DNA from: Laccaria trichodermophora
Taxonomy: Eukaryota > Basidiomycota > Agaricomycetes > Agaricales > Hydnangiaceae
Direction of reading: 5' to 3'
DNA: 64,000 nt
Assembly: GCA_018417955.1 (NCBI GenBank)
Contig: JACTVC010000011.1
Span: 122,262 to 186,261 of the forward strand
The number at the start of each line of letters is the position of its first letter. The first letter of the stretch is position 1. Shown here piece by piece: positions 43,127 through 57,329 of this stretch. Under the pieces are notes generated by a model that worked only from the letters and a program-made list of their open reading frames with translations, made no database searches and was not told where the DNA came from. Position numbers and translations under genes: made by a program.

Positions 43127-46100
43127 TTACGCCTTGAGATGAACCCTCTTTCGTTTCTTGCCTTCCGCAATTTTTTCTTTCACCTTTTCCTCGTCCAATC
43201 CTTCTTCGTAGAACTGAGCTGTTCGCTCGGACTCGTTCTTTCTTCGAATGTACTGCAAAGCCGCGAGGTTGTAACTGATCACATCTTTCTGCCGTTGCAA
43301 CGCTGCACGAAGATGTTTGCGCAAAGGAATCAGCGTGGTGCGCATAACTCGATTTGCGACGATTTGATGGTGGTGGATCTTGAGTAAGAAAAAGGTGATG
43401 CGCGAGACAAGGGGAATATTCCACTCCTAGTGATGGCTCATTGAAGGATTTCAGTAGTTTACAAGGGCATGGGATCTGACCTTTTGTGCCCATATGTTGA
43501 GATATGCCATCAACGACACGACTTTTCCAAAAGGCAGGACGAGAAGAGCGTCCTGCAAAGCGGTACTTTGAACCTTTTCGACTACCCTTAGAACATAGGC
43601 ATCAGGTGTCAGGTCATAGGCAGCCAAAATGGGGTTTCTTGGAGGCGGCTGCAACCTCATTGCGTCGTCTTCGGCAAGCCGCGACGTCACTTCTTCAAAT
43701 TCCTGGAACGTTCGTAGCTCAGCGTCAGCGAGGTCAAGAGCTTCCATGATACGCTCTCCAGCCATTAACGTTTCAGTCGTTGGCTTCGTCACTGCGGAGA
43801 CTTCAACTTCTGCAGCAGCGTCTGGCCTTGCATCGCCGATGGGAGCCTCGATACGATTGAGATTATCCACTATACCGCTTTCATAGAGTTGCTCGAGTTC
43901 CCGCTCCCGTTCCTCTTCCAAGAAAAGCTGAGGTGAAGGGGTGAGATACCTGGATTTCAGAGGTTTAGGAATGACATACAGGTTCATCTAGTTTCTCCCA
44001 GACACGGATTGATTTATCATGGGAACCGGTGACGACAAAATTACCATGGTGGCTTAGCGCTAGGGCCCAGACTTCGCTATGGTGGCCATCTAGTTTTTGA
44101 ATGCCTTCAAACTGGAAAAGGTCAGAAAGGACGACGGCGAGATAGCGTTTGCCTTTCACCTTGTCACCATCCCAGTACTTCACCATTTTGTCCTTTCCGA
44201 CGGTCCAAAAATAATGAGACTTGGCCTCGAAGGCAACTTGCATGACACTCTCCTCATGAGCGAATATAGACTTGTGGCAATCACCAAAGTCAAGGCCCCA
44301 AATTTTGACATTTTTGTCTGCAGAACAAGTGACAATAAGTTGAGAGTCGCTGGAGATATCCATTGATAGAACGGGAAGCTGATATCGGCGTTACTCACGA
44401 CACACAACAAGAGATGTGAAATGAATTGCACCTTGTGGCCATATAGCGATAAGAAAAACTTGAGAGTGTCCTCGTAAAACACCTTCACGGTCGAGTCGAG
44501 CAATGCCACTGCGAGGAGTTTTCCATTGGGGCTATATTTTACTGATAAAACGTCATCGGTCATTTTGAGCGTTCGAGTATGCACGAGTGTTAACAATTTC
44601 CCGCTTTGGACCTAATGGGTATCAGATCGAAAGGCCTCACAAAAATAGAACGGACATACATTCTCGCCAGTTGCATCCTTTTGTTCGAATTCCCAAAACT
44701 TAACATTCTTGTCCTCGCTTCCGCTAACAAGAGCACGTTGATCGGCCCGGACGTGAAGCGACCACACGGTACTGGAATGTGCTTTAACTGTTTCTATCAA
44801 AGATGAGGATGAGATGTCGTAGATGAGAATTTCCCCCGATTTCGTTCCGATGGCAATCTGGAATAAAAGTTTGGGACGGGCTGCACTGCAAAAGGTAAGC
44901 GACTGACGTGGCGATCCCCTGGCAAGAATGTGCTGCAGATTGCGTATCCGCAATCCATGGTTCGAATGCATGCAGTAGTCTTCATGTTCCAGATTTTCAG
45001 TGATCCTAATGAGTGTCAGACAGACAATGAAAGGTCACGAAAGATGCCTACCGCTGGACGCGGAAGCGAGGATTTGGTCATCAGCGCTGAGAGACAATGT
45101 CCGTATATCTGTTCGATGGCCTGGCAAGTCCACCGAAAAACTGCGAACAGCCTCGAGGGGTTCCTCTTTGTTTTTCGATGGAGGGGGGATATTATATACC
45201 TCCAAAGCATTGGAGGCCAGTGCTAAAAAGAGCTGAGCCAGCCGACAATAAGTAAAATTTGGTGGGCGAACCAAAAATGACATACCTGAGTGCTCCCTTT
45301 CAGCGCCGGAGGTTCGAGACCAAAATCGAACGAACGGATTTTCCCACTTGCGCGGACGACAAGGTGAGGGGTGAACATGTCTACCAGTTGAAGCTCATGG
45401 AGAATTTCGACTTCATCTGCTACGTCTAAAACCATTCCGTCGTTCTTACTTTTTTGTTCCTTTTCTTTTGCTCGCTTTTTTCGCCTCGCCTGTTTCTTTT
45501 TAACCTCTTCCTCTGTCCGTATTCGGAATATCTCAACAGACCGTTCATGGGACTGGACGGCCATATATGGTTGAGTCGAGTGAAATTTAATCTGAGCTAT
45601 ACGGCGTCGTGAAGAAAGAGGCAGAGTGGAGATAGGGTGAATTATTTTTTGCACCTACGCATCCTCGTCAACTGGTTCAGTGAAAGGCGGGATTTACGGC
45701 TTACTTCTCCCGTTTCCGTTTCCTTCAAGCCTTCTGCTACAGCTTCATGGTCAAGTTTCCAGGCTTTGAGTTCTCCTTCGCCACTGCCAGTAAAGATGAG
45801 ATCCTGGTCATTATTGAGGTCAAGGGACCATATTTCCGAGCGATGGGCCACAATGGTTTGGATACAGTGTTTATTAGAGAGATCCCAGAGCTTCATAAAG
45901 GTGTCTTTAGAAGACGTGAGCAGAAGACCAGCCGCAGTCGCGCTTGAAGTTGAAGGTTGGTCGTCATTCGTGGAGATAAATCGAATGACGGTAATCTGGT
46001 CTCGATGCCCACGAAGTCTGATATCCGTTTATTTGATTTAAGTCAATTTGCAGCGCCATCGGTACATACCGATACAAGCCAGTCTCCCCAATGACATCCC

Positions 46101-46582
46101 AAACAATCAGGTCCGTGTCTTGTGAGCCTGAAGCAAGGCGTGTGCCTTGCTCATCGAAGGCAAGAGCCGTTACAGCTTTTTTGTGCCCATTAAAGGTTGT
46201 CAACACAGAGCCTGATGAGGCGCTCCACAGCCGTATAGATCCATCAGCATATCCAACTGCAAAAGAATCCGGGTGTGGCGATTGTTTGATACAGGTAACC
46301 TCAGCTCGATGGCCAGTTTCATGCCACATTGCAAGCTGCATGAGATTATAAGCAAATAGTAGCAAAGGGTGAATGTAAGCCATTACCATTTGACCTTTTT
46401 TGACGTCCCAGACCAACACATCCTCGAGAGCAGGTACATAAGCCAATTTGCCGTCGAAAACCGAATTCGAGGACGAGCTACAAATTAAACCAAAGGCCTA
46501 CAGAACGATGAGCACGACGCTAGGCTGTATAAATTGCTATCCTTGCCTGAGTTGGCCCATGCCTTAGATAACTCTGCACCAT
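43127..46582 (-). CDS. UTP12: U3 snoRNP WD-repeat protein Utp12 (Dip2/WDR3)
   Basis: This is a component of the UtpB subcomplex of the small-subunit processome, acting in the nucleolus on pre-18S rRNA. It opens [20 protein letters not shown], then [20 protein letters not shown] and a long run of WD40 blades ([115 protein letters not shown]). A C-terminal Utp12 domain ([20 protein letters not shown]) and a basic tail [10 protein letters not shown] close it. Intron 1 (46546-46498) has a GC donor directly after the PTQ codons. It is divergent from the aminopeptidase with 92 bp between starts. Confidence 0.93.
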
Positions 46583-46674
46583 CGTAGTGGAAGCCGACAA
46601 AAAGTTTTGTTCGTCACGTGGCTCCAATTACTTGAATTTGAATTTCAGCCTAATATTTCTGTCTCCTGGCCGCC

Positions 46675-48465
46675 ATGATGCTTTACCCATCGAGCCCAGA
46701 AGCTGCTACGCGCTTTATAAAGTTTGTCAACGCATCTCCCACTCCTTTTCACGCTGTTCACAACGCTGCCCTCCGTCTCGAGAAAGCTGGTTTCCAGAAG
46801 GTAGCCATCCCCCTTCTGGTTGCATAAGCTCGTTTTTGCCATTAAAATCGGCCAACAGATCAGGGAGAAGGATAGTTGGGAGAACGAAGTACAACCAGGT
46901 GGCAAATATTTCTTTACGAGGTAGGGGAAACCTTTGTTGAAACCCAACATCGTGTTCTAATCAATTCCAGAAACCAATCTGCGTTGGTTGCATTCACCCT
47001 TCCACAGAAATGGAAACAAGGTACAGGACTCAGTGTCGTCGCGACTCACGTCGATAGCCCCAACCTCAAAGTGCGTATCAAGAGTGTACCCTCGCTCCGT
47101 GGCCAATCAACTAGGTGTTCTAGATTCGACCCATCTCCAAGCGCAGCAAATCAGCGTATTTGCAAGTGGGAGTAGAGACCTACGGGGGAGGTATCTGGCA
47201 TTCGTGGTTAGACCGCGATCTATCTATCGCGGGCAGGGTTGTGATCGCAGAGAAAACTGGTGGCTTCACTTCGAAGCTTCTCAAACTGGATAGGCCGATT
47301 CTTCGAATTCCAACGCTCGCCATTCACCGTAGGTTGATGAATGCCTTTGAGAGAGACTGTCACAAAATCCTCCCATACAGTGGACAGAAATATTAACGAG
47401 TCGTTCAAGTTCAATCAAGAAACTGAATTTGTTCCTATCCTTGGGCTTATCGAGGATCAGTTCAACGCGAAACTTCCCGATTCTGACGACGAAAAGGACG
47501 AAAAGGCGCCAAATACTGGAGCCAAGGTGGCATCGAGCATCCAGGATAATCACCATCCAGCCCTGTTGTCGCTCCTTGCTGGAGAATTATCCATCGCGCC
47601 CGAGGAGATTCACGACTTTGAATTGTATGTGAATCAACTCCTTTTAGGACCAAATTGACAAGATAGGTAGGTCCTTATATGACACTCAACCAGGCTGCCT
47701 CGGCGGTTTAAACAACGAATTCATCTTCAGCCCTAGGATGGACAACCTTGTTTCTTCGTGAGTTTGAGCGACGGTCTCATGTACGCTACATTACTTATTA
47801 TGTCCAGGTTTTGCGCAGTCGAAGCCATCGCAGAAGCTGTCCAAGCTACGAGCCTGGAAGGAAACGTGAACTGCATCGCCCTTTTCAACCACGAAGAAAT
47901 TGGCAGTGTTTCCTCCTCAGGAGCTGAATCCAGCCTTGTTCCCTCTCTTCTCAATCGCCTCTCTCCTACTCCATCTACTCTTGCTCAGTCGATTGCCAAC
48001 TCTTTTCTGATTTCGGCGGACATGGGGCACGCCCTGCACCCCAATTACTCATCCAAGCACGAAGAGAAGCATAAACCAATCATGAATAGAGGAATAGTTA
48101 TCAAGACCAATGCCAAGCAAAGATACGCAAGCGATGCCATCTCGACTTTCATTGTGAAGCAGTTGGTCGAGCGCAAAGGTGGAAGAGTACAAGAGTTCGA
48201 AGTGCGAAACGACATGTGAGTGGCGTGTTGCCCTAAAGTTGATGGACTATCTCATAAGTCCTTGTTTGTCAGGGCATGTGGATCTACGGTGGGGCCTATG
48301 TTATCCAAAATAGGCATTCGCACCGTCGATGTTGGCAACGCAATGTTGTCCATGCACTCGATCCGCGAGACGGCAGGATCGCATGACGTCCAGAATGCCA
48401 TCGACTTATTTAGCTCTCTCTTTGAAGGATTTTCAGCTCTCGATAAGGAATTGTCTGTCGATTGA
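46675..48465 (+). CDS. APE4: Aspartyl aminopeptidase (M18)
   Basis: This zinc exopeptidase releases N-terminal Asp/Glu. It opens [20 protein letters not shown], then [36 protein letters not shown], the first metal His in [71 protein letters not shown]-type [17 protein letters not shown], the catalytic and metal Glu pair in [59 protein letters not shown] and [10 protein letters not shown] with the last His. All metal ligands expected for M18 can be seen. About six introns. Confidence 0.93.
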
Positions 48466-48658
48466 CGGCCTACGTTATCATACTTGACAGATTATGGTAT
48501 ACTTGTATTGATGAATACTCATTCGAAGGATGAAACAGATGCCCCGAGGGTTTGTATCGCACCTGACTTACAGGATGCGCAGATTCTTCGTTGAACCCTC
48601 GAGGGAGGTGGCGCATTCCTCCTGTCGAGTAGGCATGACTATGGACCTTCAAGATTCA

Positions 48659-49880
48659 CTATCTGTGCTTGGTGCGCTTGGTAGGAGGTTCTGATGAACG
48701 TGGACCTGAAAGAACACTCCGCTTCTTCGCAGTGCGAGTATAGTGAGTAAGGACCCATTCCCGCTCAGCTTCCGTTTGTTCTATGGTTCCTTGTCTAATT
48801 TCATAGGCTAAGTGTTGCCTTCAGTTAAACTCCTTTGAAAATGGAAAAACAATTACTTGTAATTACTCACGTTTCATCTCAAATCGAGGTCCAACTTCGG
48901 CCAATTGCACCTGACGACCTGTTTTCACAAAGACGTGATGCCTACAACAAATTAGATATAAGGGGAGGTCAGTCTCTTAAGGCACACCTGAATGAAATAA
49001 AATCATCGTCATTCGCAAACGTCATTACACGTTTGCTGTCTTCCTTCGGCACTGGGAACAAGTATTTCAGCACGTCTCGCATGCGTTCACCGAGGCGTGA
49101 AGAGAAATTTTCAAATATTAAGTGTGGGTATTGCTCGGAAACGGTTGAATTTTTGTATGTCCCGATGTCATGCCGAAGAGCGACGTTGTTCAGCGTAAAA
49201 TAAACAGTGGGTCCATGGGGAAAGTGGGAAACAATCATAGCATCTGAGGACTGTTAGAAAGACTGAAATAGTGATGCATGGATATGAACCTGGTATTCCG
49301 CGATGTTCATGGAGAACAATTAGATCTGTCACCTCATTCGCTCTGCAGGCCTCTGCCAGCTCTTTCACAACATAATTTCCACGATTTATTCTGTGAGAGC
49401 CCGGGAAAACAAGTCTCAGTTCCTGAGGCGGGTGAGATGAGGTTGACTATCCAAGGCAAAAAATGGAACCTTGGTAAATTGTAAAAGTTTTGAGCTTGGA
49501 TCTCTCGATGTTGTAATTACGATTTTTGGGTCCTGAAAGCCTGCACGGGAATACTCATTGTCGATATGTGTGGTCGGATCTGCCAAGGCGTTCGTTAGCA
49601 AATGAACTAAAAAATGGATGCACGACAACGCACCTGCTTGCGCTTCATCAAATGCCAAGTCCTTCCCAAGATCCTTTGCATCTTTCTTCAACTCTGTGGG
49701 TAATTTTTTGCCCGTCGCCAAAACATCTTTCAGCTGTTGCTTTCTCTCGTATGTTTGTCTCTCTTGCGCTTCGAGGGATTTCGCATACACATACTGTCTG
49801 CGCTCTCGCACTTGTCGACGCAGCTAGGTTCAATTAGTTGGGATCTCAAGGGGGCTCCGAAAACAACGACGGCGCACCAT
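48659..49880 (-). CDS. IMP4: U3 small nucleolar ribonucleoprotein Imp4
   Basis: This Brix-domain protein bridges U3 snoRNA and pre-18S rRNA. The product reads [80 protein letters not shown] exons, [71 protein letters not shown] and a basic tail PPTKRTKHR. The start codon is isolated: ATG at 49880 is followed at once by an intron (gtgcgc...aacctag), and coding resumes with LRRQ, exactly at the conserved family N-terminus. Confidence 0.93.
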
Positions 49881-50039
49881 TTTTAATTGCTATCAGGTAG
49901 TAGCGGTCAACTAAAGACTATACTAAAATAATTGTGACATGTCACGAGCTAATTACCATGTCACACCGCAAAGGCAACTGCCCTCGTCAACCTCATTCCA
50001 AGTCCCCGAATGCAAGAACTAAACTCACGTCGCACTTGC

Positions 50040-51870
<1,831 letters not shown>

Positions 51871-52106
51871 CTAAGTAGTGTGAGTTTAGGTCAGGATTGC
51901 AAGGTTAAAGTGATGGTAGGTGAACGTCGATCGCGTGTGATCAAGTTTGGATCAAGGTATATGTTACTTATTAGATATTCGATTGTCCAGCTTTGGAGCA
52001 TCTTTTCTTACCCAGCGTTGCTTTTTTACACCTCGCTTTTCTCTCAGTTTATTCTTTGAATCATTTCTTAAAATAACCAAAGGGAAATGGATACTCTTTA
52101 AAAGAG

Positions 52107-53046
52107 CTAGCTGAGCTTCTCCCACGTGATGACAGCAATGAGCAGCACTAGTACGATGATAATACCAGCAGTCACCGCACGCTGTTGGTACATCCTGCAA
52201 TATAAAACGTGTGTCAGAGAAATCTGTCGACAAGTTGACCTTGTTCAGAGCGAGAATATGAAAGCCTTCATACCGTCTGACCATCTTCTTCAGAGTTCCA
52301 GAAGCGCGGTCGATTGCCAAGTCCGCCCGGTATAGCTGGGTGTATCTAAATGAAGCTATCAGGGATCATAAGCCACGGGTGCAACTCACAGTATTCCTCG
52401 AATTTTCTATTTGTTCTCGTTGTTGTCTGAGGTTCGAGAGAATCTCGGCACCTTGGTCCTCAGTCTCCAATGCAATGCGTTGAGATTGCTGCAGCCGTTT
52501 GGTCCCGTCTTCCAATATCGAAGTACCCGCCAACAGTCGCGTCCGGTCACTTGACGGTCCGTATGGATCGTCAGAAGCAGGATAATTGCCAGGCTGAGAA
52601 GCTGTTGAGAAAAGGTCCGAGCGCGCAAGTTGCCCTCGAACGTCCGCAGCGAGTTTCTTGTAACGCAAAAGATCCGCCTTGGCCGCTCGCAGGCGGGTGT
52701 GGTATTGGGCGCGAACGGATTGCGGAATGCCTTGTATTTCAATGTCCATCTGCGAGACCTGTTCGTTGGTGATTGTAAGCTGGTGCGTAGGATATAACAA
52801 TGCAACGAATCACACCATTTCGTCAGCTTCATCGAGCTCCATCTCTACCTGTCGTAAAGTAGCACTTCGTTGTTGTTCTTCTGCATCGAAGACAGATAAG
52901 TTGTGCAGGTGTTGAATACACAAGCAGTACAACTCACCGCCCCGTTCTTCCTCAGCATCTCCTTCTAGTTTTACCCGAATGGTTTCGATGAATTGTTGAA
53001 AGTCCTGCTCGTAAGAATCGAATAGAGCGGTTGGTGAAGTGTCCAT
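52107..53046 (-). CDS. VTI1: Vti1, Qb-SNARE
   Basis: This is the SNARE of Golgi-endosome-vacuole fusion. It opens MDTSPTALFDSYEQDFQQFI, then IRVKLEGDAEEERG, TLRQVEMELDEADEMVSQMD, IEIQGIPQSVRAQYHTRLRA, a linker, and the SNARE helix RLQQSQRIALETEDQGAEIL and LRQQREQIENSRNTLYRADL. After an intron, DRASGTLKKMVRRMYQQRAV leads to the anchor AGIIIVLVLLIAVITW. The order and the N-terminal Habc helices are those of Vti1. Start codons of VTI1 and EMC3 are 94 bp apart and divergent. Confidence 0.93.
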
Positions 53047-53140
53047 TGACAGTATTTCTGGTTCCACCAGGGAACACGTAAAGTCACGGTATGTAAGTTA
53101 CATAAAGTTGCGTGATATATTTCGAAGTTGTTCGGCAACC

Positions 53141-54204
53141 ATGTCAAGCAATAATGCGTACGTTCATCACTCAGATAGCTTCACTACTTGCGCTTACCAT
53201 TATGTGAAGGGTTTCGTTATATCTCGACCCCCAGATACGGGACTGGGTTCTATTCCCTATCACCCTCGTCATGGTACGTGGCGATCTCAACACCCATTAT
53301 GCCTCTCAAAAGTAAACCAGATTTTAGTCGGTATCCTACGGCACTACGTCGTTCTATTACTGCAATCTACTCCAAAAAAACAATCAAGGGCTGCAATTCG
53401 TGAGCAGTACGTCCTTTCTTGTTCCGCCTCTACGCGAGTAAACTCTGCTTCCAGAAGAGCGCTAGCGCGTGCGCAGATCCTTCGGGCCACGTCAGCCAAT
53501 TCACCATTGCCCCCAACATTCTACGCACCTATCTCCAGACATTTGTCGGAAGCCTTCACGAATGGAACGTATCTCAAAGACGGACCACCGAAGAGCGACG
53601 CTCCCACCACTCCTCCCAGTCCTCTCGCGGATCCTGCTGCAATGGAAGGAATGATGGCCGGTATGAAAACCCAAATGGTGATGATGGTGCCGCAGATGAT
53701 CATCATGGGTTGGATCAACTTTTTCTTCCAAGGTTTCGTTCTCAGTACGTCCCCAGCTAGGAAACATATACCAGCCTAACGTTTGAGGAACAGTCAAACT
53801 TCCGTTTCCTTTGACGTTGGGATTCAAATCTATGCTTCAGCGTGGCATAGAGACCCCAGATATGGATGTTCGCTGGGTCTCCTCCCTATCCTGGTACTTC
53901 CTCAACTTCTTTGGCCTAAATGGCCTTTACCGTCTAATTTTGGGCAACGACAATTGTGAGTTTTACCTTCGCTTTCGTCCATCCCGGCAGTTCAAGCCTT
54001 TTTCCCGCAGCGGCCGATTCTTCACGGGATATGACTGCATCTCCGTTCGCGAATGCTGCAGCGGCACCTGCCGGCCCACAAGACTTCAACAAGCTCTTCA
54101 AAGCAGAAAAAGACAATCTCGAGTTTGCCGAAAGCCTATACATGTGGGTTGGAAAGAATGTAGAAGACAGAGTTTTGCAGAAATATGGTAAACTGGCAAA
54201 ATAA
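53141..54204 (+). CDS. EMC3: ER membrane protein complex subunit 3
   Basis: This insertase subunit of the EMC is related to Oxa1/YidC. A tiny first exon MSSNNA joins through a gtacgt intron to [20 protein letters not shown], then [127 protein letters not shown], and ends [12 protein letters not shown]. The Met-rich amphipathic helix and the [15 protein letters not shown] block are signatures. About five introns. Confidence 0.93.
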
Positions 54205-54455
54205 ACTGATGGTATTGATTGCGTCGACCGCTACCTCTCGCGAAATATACATCAAAATTCGACGGAGTAGATAAGCCTGACAAGCCTGATATTACTAGGC
54301 TCTGCTTGTCCCATCTAGGTGTGGTACGTTGTCGACGGGGCAAAGACGATGAGATAAGAGGGAGAAATATAGAGCTGACAAAGGATCAGCGTGGAACAGC
54401 ACGAGACGCCCCCTTGATGTGCACGAGACTTACACAACGACGCGAAATCTTATCA

Positions 54456-55278
54456 CTACACCAATCCATCATACAAGGAAAGCGCCTACAAATTCTAATC
54501 AAGTGCTGAACCTCTCATGAGGCGGAAAAACGCACCTGCACAATCGTGGGGTCCTGCTTGCTTCCCTCTACGAATTCTTCATAGGTGAGTTTAGCATCCT
54601 TATCTCTATCCATATTTCTAAAGATCTTGTCGACGCGCTGATCGAAGCCTCAGGGCGACAAATCATCACAAGGCTGTGCGATATACCTTTTCAGGTGTAT
54701 CCTCGTCGGAAGGCAGCTTGACCATCTCGCCAGTCATCTTGTATATGGATTGCACGATCTGCAACATCTCGTCGTAGGTGATGGTGCCGTCCTTGTCTAT
54801 ATCATATAGTTGGAAGGCCCCTACACACACAGAGGCGTCAGCGGGATGCGGTCACAAAAGCTGGACGACGAGCATTTGAGCTTTTCATCTAATCGGCCTC
54901 TGCTTGTGATGCTGAGAGCACAGATGAACTCTTTAAAATCGATGGTACCGTTCTTGTTCTCGTCGAAGACATTAAAGACATAGTCGGCGAATTCCGACGG
55001 GTCGCCAAAGGGGAAGAACTGTTTATATATTCGACTGAATTCAGTCTTGTCGAGATGGCCTGATGGGCAATCTTTCCGGAAGCCCTTATACCTAGGCGTG
55101 GTGAATGAGGAGCCTGGTTGAATAATGGAGCCGGGGCCAACCATTGCTGTAACTCTTTCTTGTCAACTGTTTGAAAATTTAGTATGGGGCGTTGCTGGGA
55201 GCAGACCGACTGACAGTATGTATTCTTTTGGAGGTCAGCGAGTTGCTCTGGGGAGAGTTTGCTTTGAGATTTACCCAT
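54456..55278 (-). CDS. FRQ1: Frequenin / neuronal calcium sensor 1
   Basis: This EF-hand protein activates phosphatidylinositol 4-kinase. It opens [20 protein letters not shown] with Gly2 for N-myristoylation, then [48 protein letters not shown] (EF2), [20 protein letters not shown] (EF3) and [20 protein letters not shown] (EF4). Splicing the last intron gives [16 protein letters not shown], the conserved C-terminus. If unspliced, translation stops after [10 protein letters not shown]1 carries CPSG and should not bind calcium, as in the family. Confidence 0.95.
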
Positions 55279-55927
55279 GGATGAAGGAGGGGAGAGATGA
55301 AGCTGAAATGCCGGGGCACAGCCTTGAGGAGAACATAATCTAATCACGCATGTGGGGGATCTAGTCCATATATACTATGTACTTAGTAAGTACTACAAAC
55401 TAGTGATACACTTTTATACTGATCTAGTTTTATACCGAATATACCGTTTAGTAAGAGAAATGCCTCGTGGTGGTTATGTGCAACGATGGCTAACGCCTTG
55501 AGGACATTGATAGCCATGAGGCAACCCGCGACGTCGCTCTTCCTCTCTCTTTCATGTCGCGGAAACTGCAGGATGCCGCATGCTGCTGCGTTGAAATAGA
55601 CAATGATTTTCTTTTCGCAGTACAAATACGACTATACCCTGCGATACCCCCTTATTCGGACTTTCATCACCGGCCTCTACGTCGTTTCATTGCCCTTGAC
55701 GCTAGCTCATTGCCTTCTGCGTCGCCCCTCTCTTTCTAGCTTGTACGATGTGCTACGCAGAAGGCTCTATAAATCAGGCTGTCGGTGTGTGTCCAATGTG
55801 CACAGTCTTCGTTCCTCACGCAAGGTCAACCGCTTCACCATCCCTCTCCTCTCTTGACGCCCTCTGAAGCGCCCACAGATGCCCTCACATACGCGAAACT
55901 TGTCGAAACAGAGCTTTGCATCCACGC
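55279..55927. promoter_or_regulatory. Intergenic region with TATAAAT upstream of hypothetical gene
   Basis: No gene is recognised in this 649-bp divergent gap. TATAAAT at 55768-55774 lies about 155 bp before the ATG at 55928. A 65-90 codon open frame over 55603-55857 has no family resemblance. Confidence 0.4.
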
Positions 55928-57204
55928 ATGGACGTCCTTTATCTAAAGAATGCTGAAGGTGATCATTTTGCCCTTCAGTTACCCAGGTATCTGGCCGCGT
56001 TGGCTCAATTACCCTCACCTAGTTGACAGCTTCAACGGCTGCGGATATTGCAAGGTCCATCGATCCTATTATCTGCCAGATCGCGTCTCTGACATCTTCC
56101 TCTCGCAAACAGTGGGCTCGTACAGATCCTCCACCCCCACCCAAGCAATCGGGTTATAACAATCCTGGTTGGCCCGGCTGTTGTCGACCACCCTCTCCCA
56201 GTGAATACAAATTCATACCTGCTGCGGATTGGCGATCTGTCAGCATCATCCACCATGTATCTATTCCTCCAGATATTAGGGTTGTGTTGGACGGCTTGTC
56301 CAACAGGGGCAGCCCCCTTCCTTCAGCGTCTCCAAATCCCGGACGTAGTAATGGAATCGGCAAGCCGTCTTTTGATCGCAAGAATAGCGGTACCTCCAGC
56401 CCCTCCACTAAGTCCGGGCATTTGGCTGCAAAATCGCTCACCATGTCAAGCCCTGGAAGGCGTTCCGGAGGAAGTCCGCAACCAACAACCAATTTCCTTT
56501 CTGCGAACCTTTCTAGAACCTCAAGCGGAACCGCAATCTCAGCGTCTGTTCCCAACTCTTCTATTATAGACCAACACCTCAACCAGCGCCGTCCGCCTAC
56601 CGCGGATCTTTCGGATAGGGTGCAAGGAACCCAATCGTCTCGTTCCTCTCCTAACCGTAAACATATTGATCTGGAAAACCAAGTTACTCCGCGACGTATG
56701 TCGAGCATGCGTCGGCCAACCGTCTCACCGGCGACGACGTCCGTGTCTGTTTCGGCCATTATCGCAGACAGTCGTAACCAGGGCTCTGTTCGGCGTCGCG
56801 CATCGCTTTCAAACTCGAACTCCCCTGTCACACCGCCATCTCGCAACGCTGACCATCCCATATCTTTCGTCGTTCCCCGATCATCCAAAAAAGGCGACGA
56901 CAGCTCATCAAGTGCGTCTAGCAGCAGCGGGAGTAGCGATGGAAATGGATCAATGTCGGACTGCACAGTGACATCGGACGGAGGATTCACTGATTATCTA
57001 TCGGACGAGTCCGAGGCAGAGTTACAGAGGCAGGCCGAGGCGAGAGCTGCCCTCGTTGCGCAAAACCAAGCTGAAGAACTTGAGTTTAAAGCTGCTCGTC
57101 AGCAGCTTGCCCATGTTGATCTGCGACCACCAAAGTCATGGAATGCAACGAATATCATGAATAATAATTCTGGAAGAATACCTGCGTCTACATGCGCTCC
57201 GTAG
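55928..57204 (+). CDS. Ser/Pro-rich hypothetical protein
   Basis: I do not recognise a family. The start at 55928 gives MDVLYLKNAE, and an intron (gtgatc...ttgacag, about 70 nt) joins it to ASTAADIARSIDPIICQIAS. This splice is chosen because it is the one that enters the 380-codon open frame in phase. The N-terminal 100 residues may be folded (SSRKQWARTD, IPAADWRSVSIIHHVSIPPD). The rest is Ser/Pro/Arg-rich with a run of alternating Ser and acidic residues, and ends in a short coiled coil (SEAELQRQAEARAALVAQNQ). No membrane segment or signal peptide. Confidence 0.65.
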
Positions 57205-57329
57205 CTATTGGGCTGAGGGAGGGAGGAATATGATATCTATATGATTCCGTTATTTTGTTGAATTGTACCAATAAAAGCTTGGTGTTGCTCAATTTGGCCT
57301 TGACATGAGGCTTGTCCTTGTCCACTTCC

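Noticed and set aside
55603..55857. Open frame in the frequenin/hypothetical intergenic gap
   Set aside because: It begins with a non-ATG codon, overlaps the TATA-like element and shows no conserved motif.
56154..56990. Long antisense open frame (about 278 codons) opposite the Ser-rich gene
   Set aside because: It lies wholly within the coding exon of the plus-strand gene, has Glu/Arg-rich composition expected from reading Ser/Arg codons backwards, and no family resemblance.
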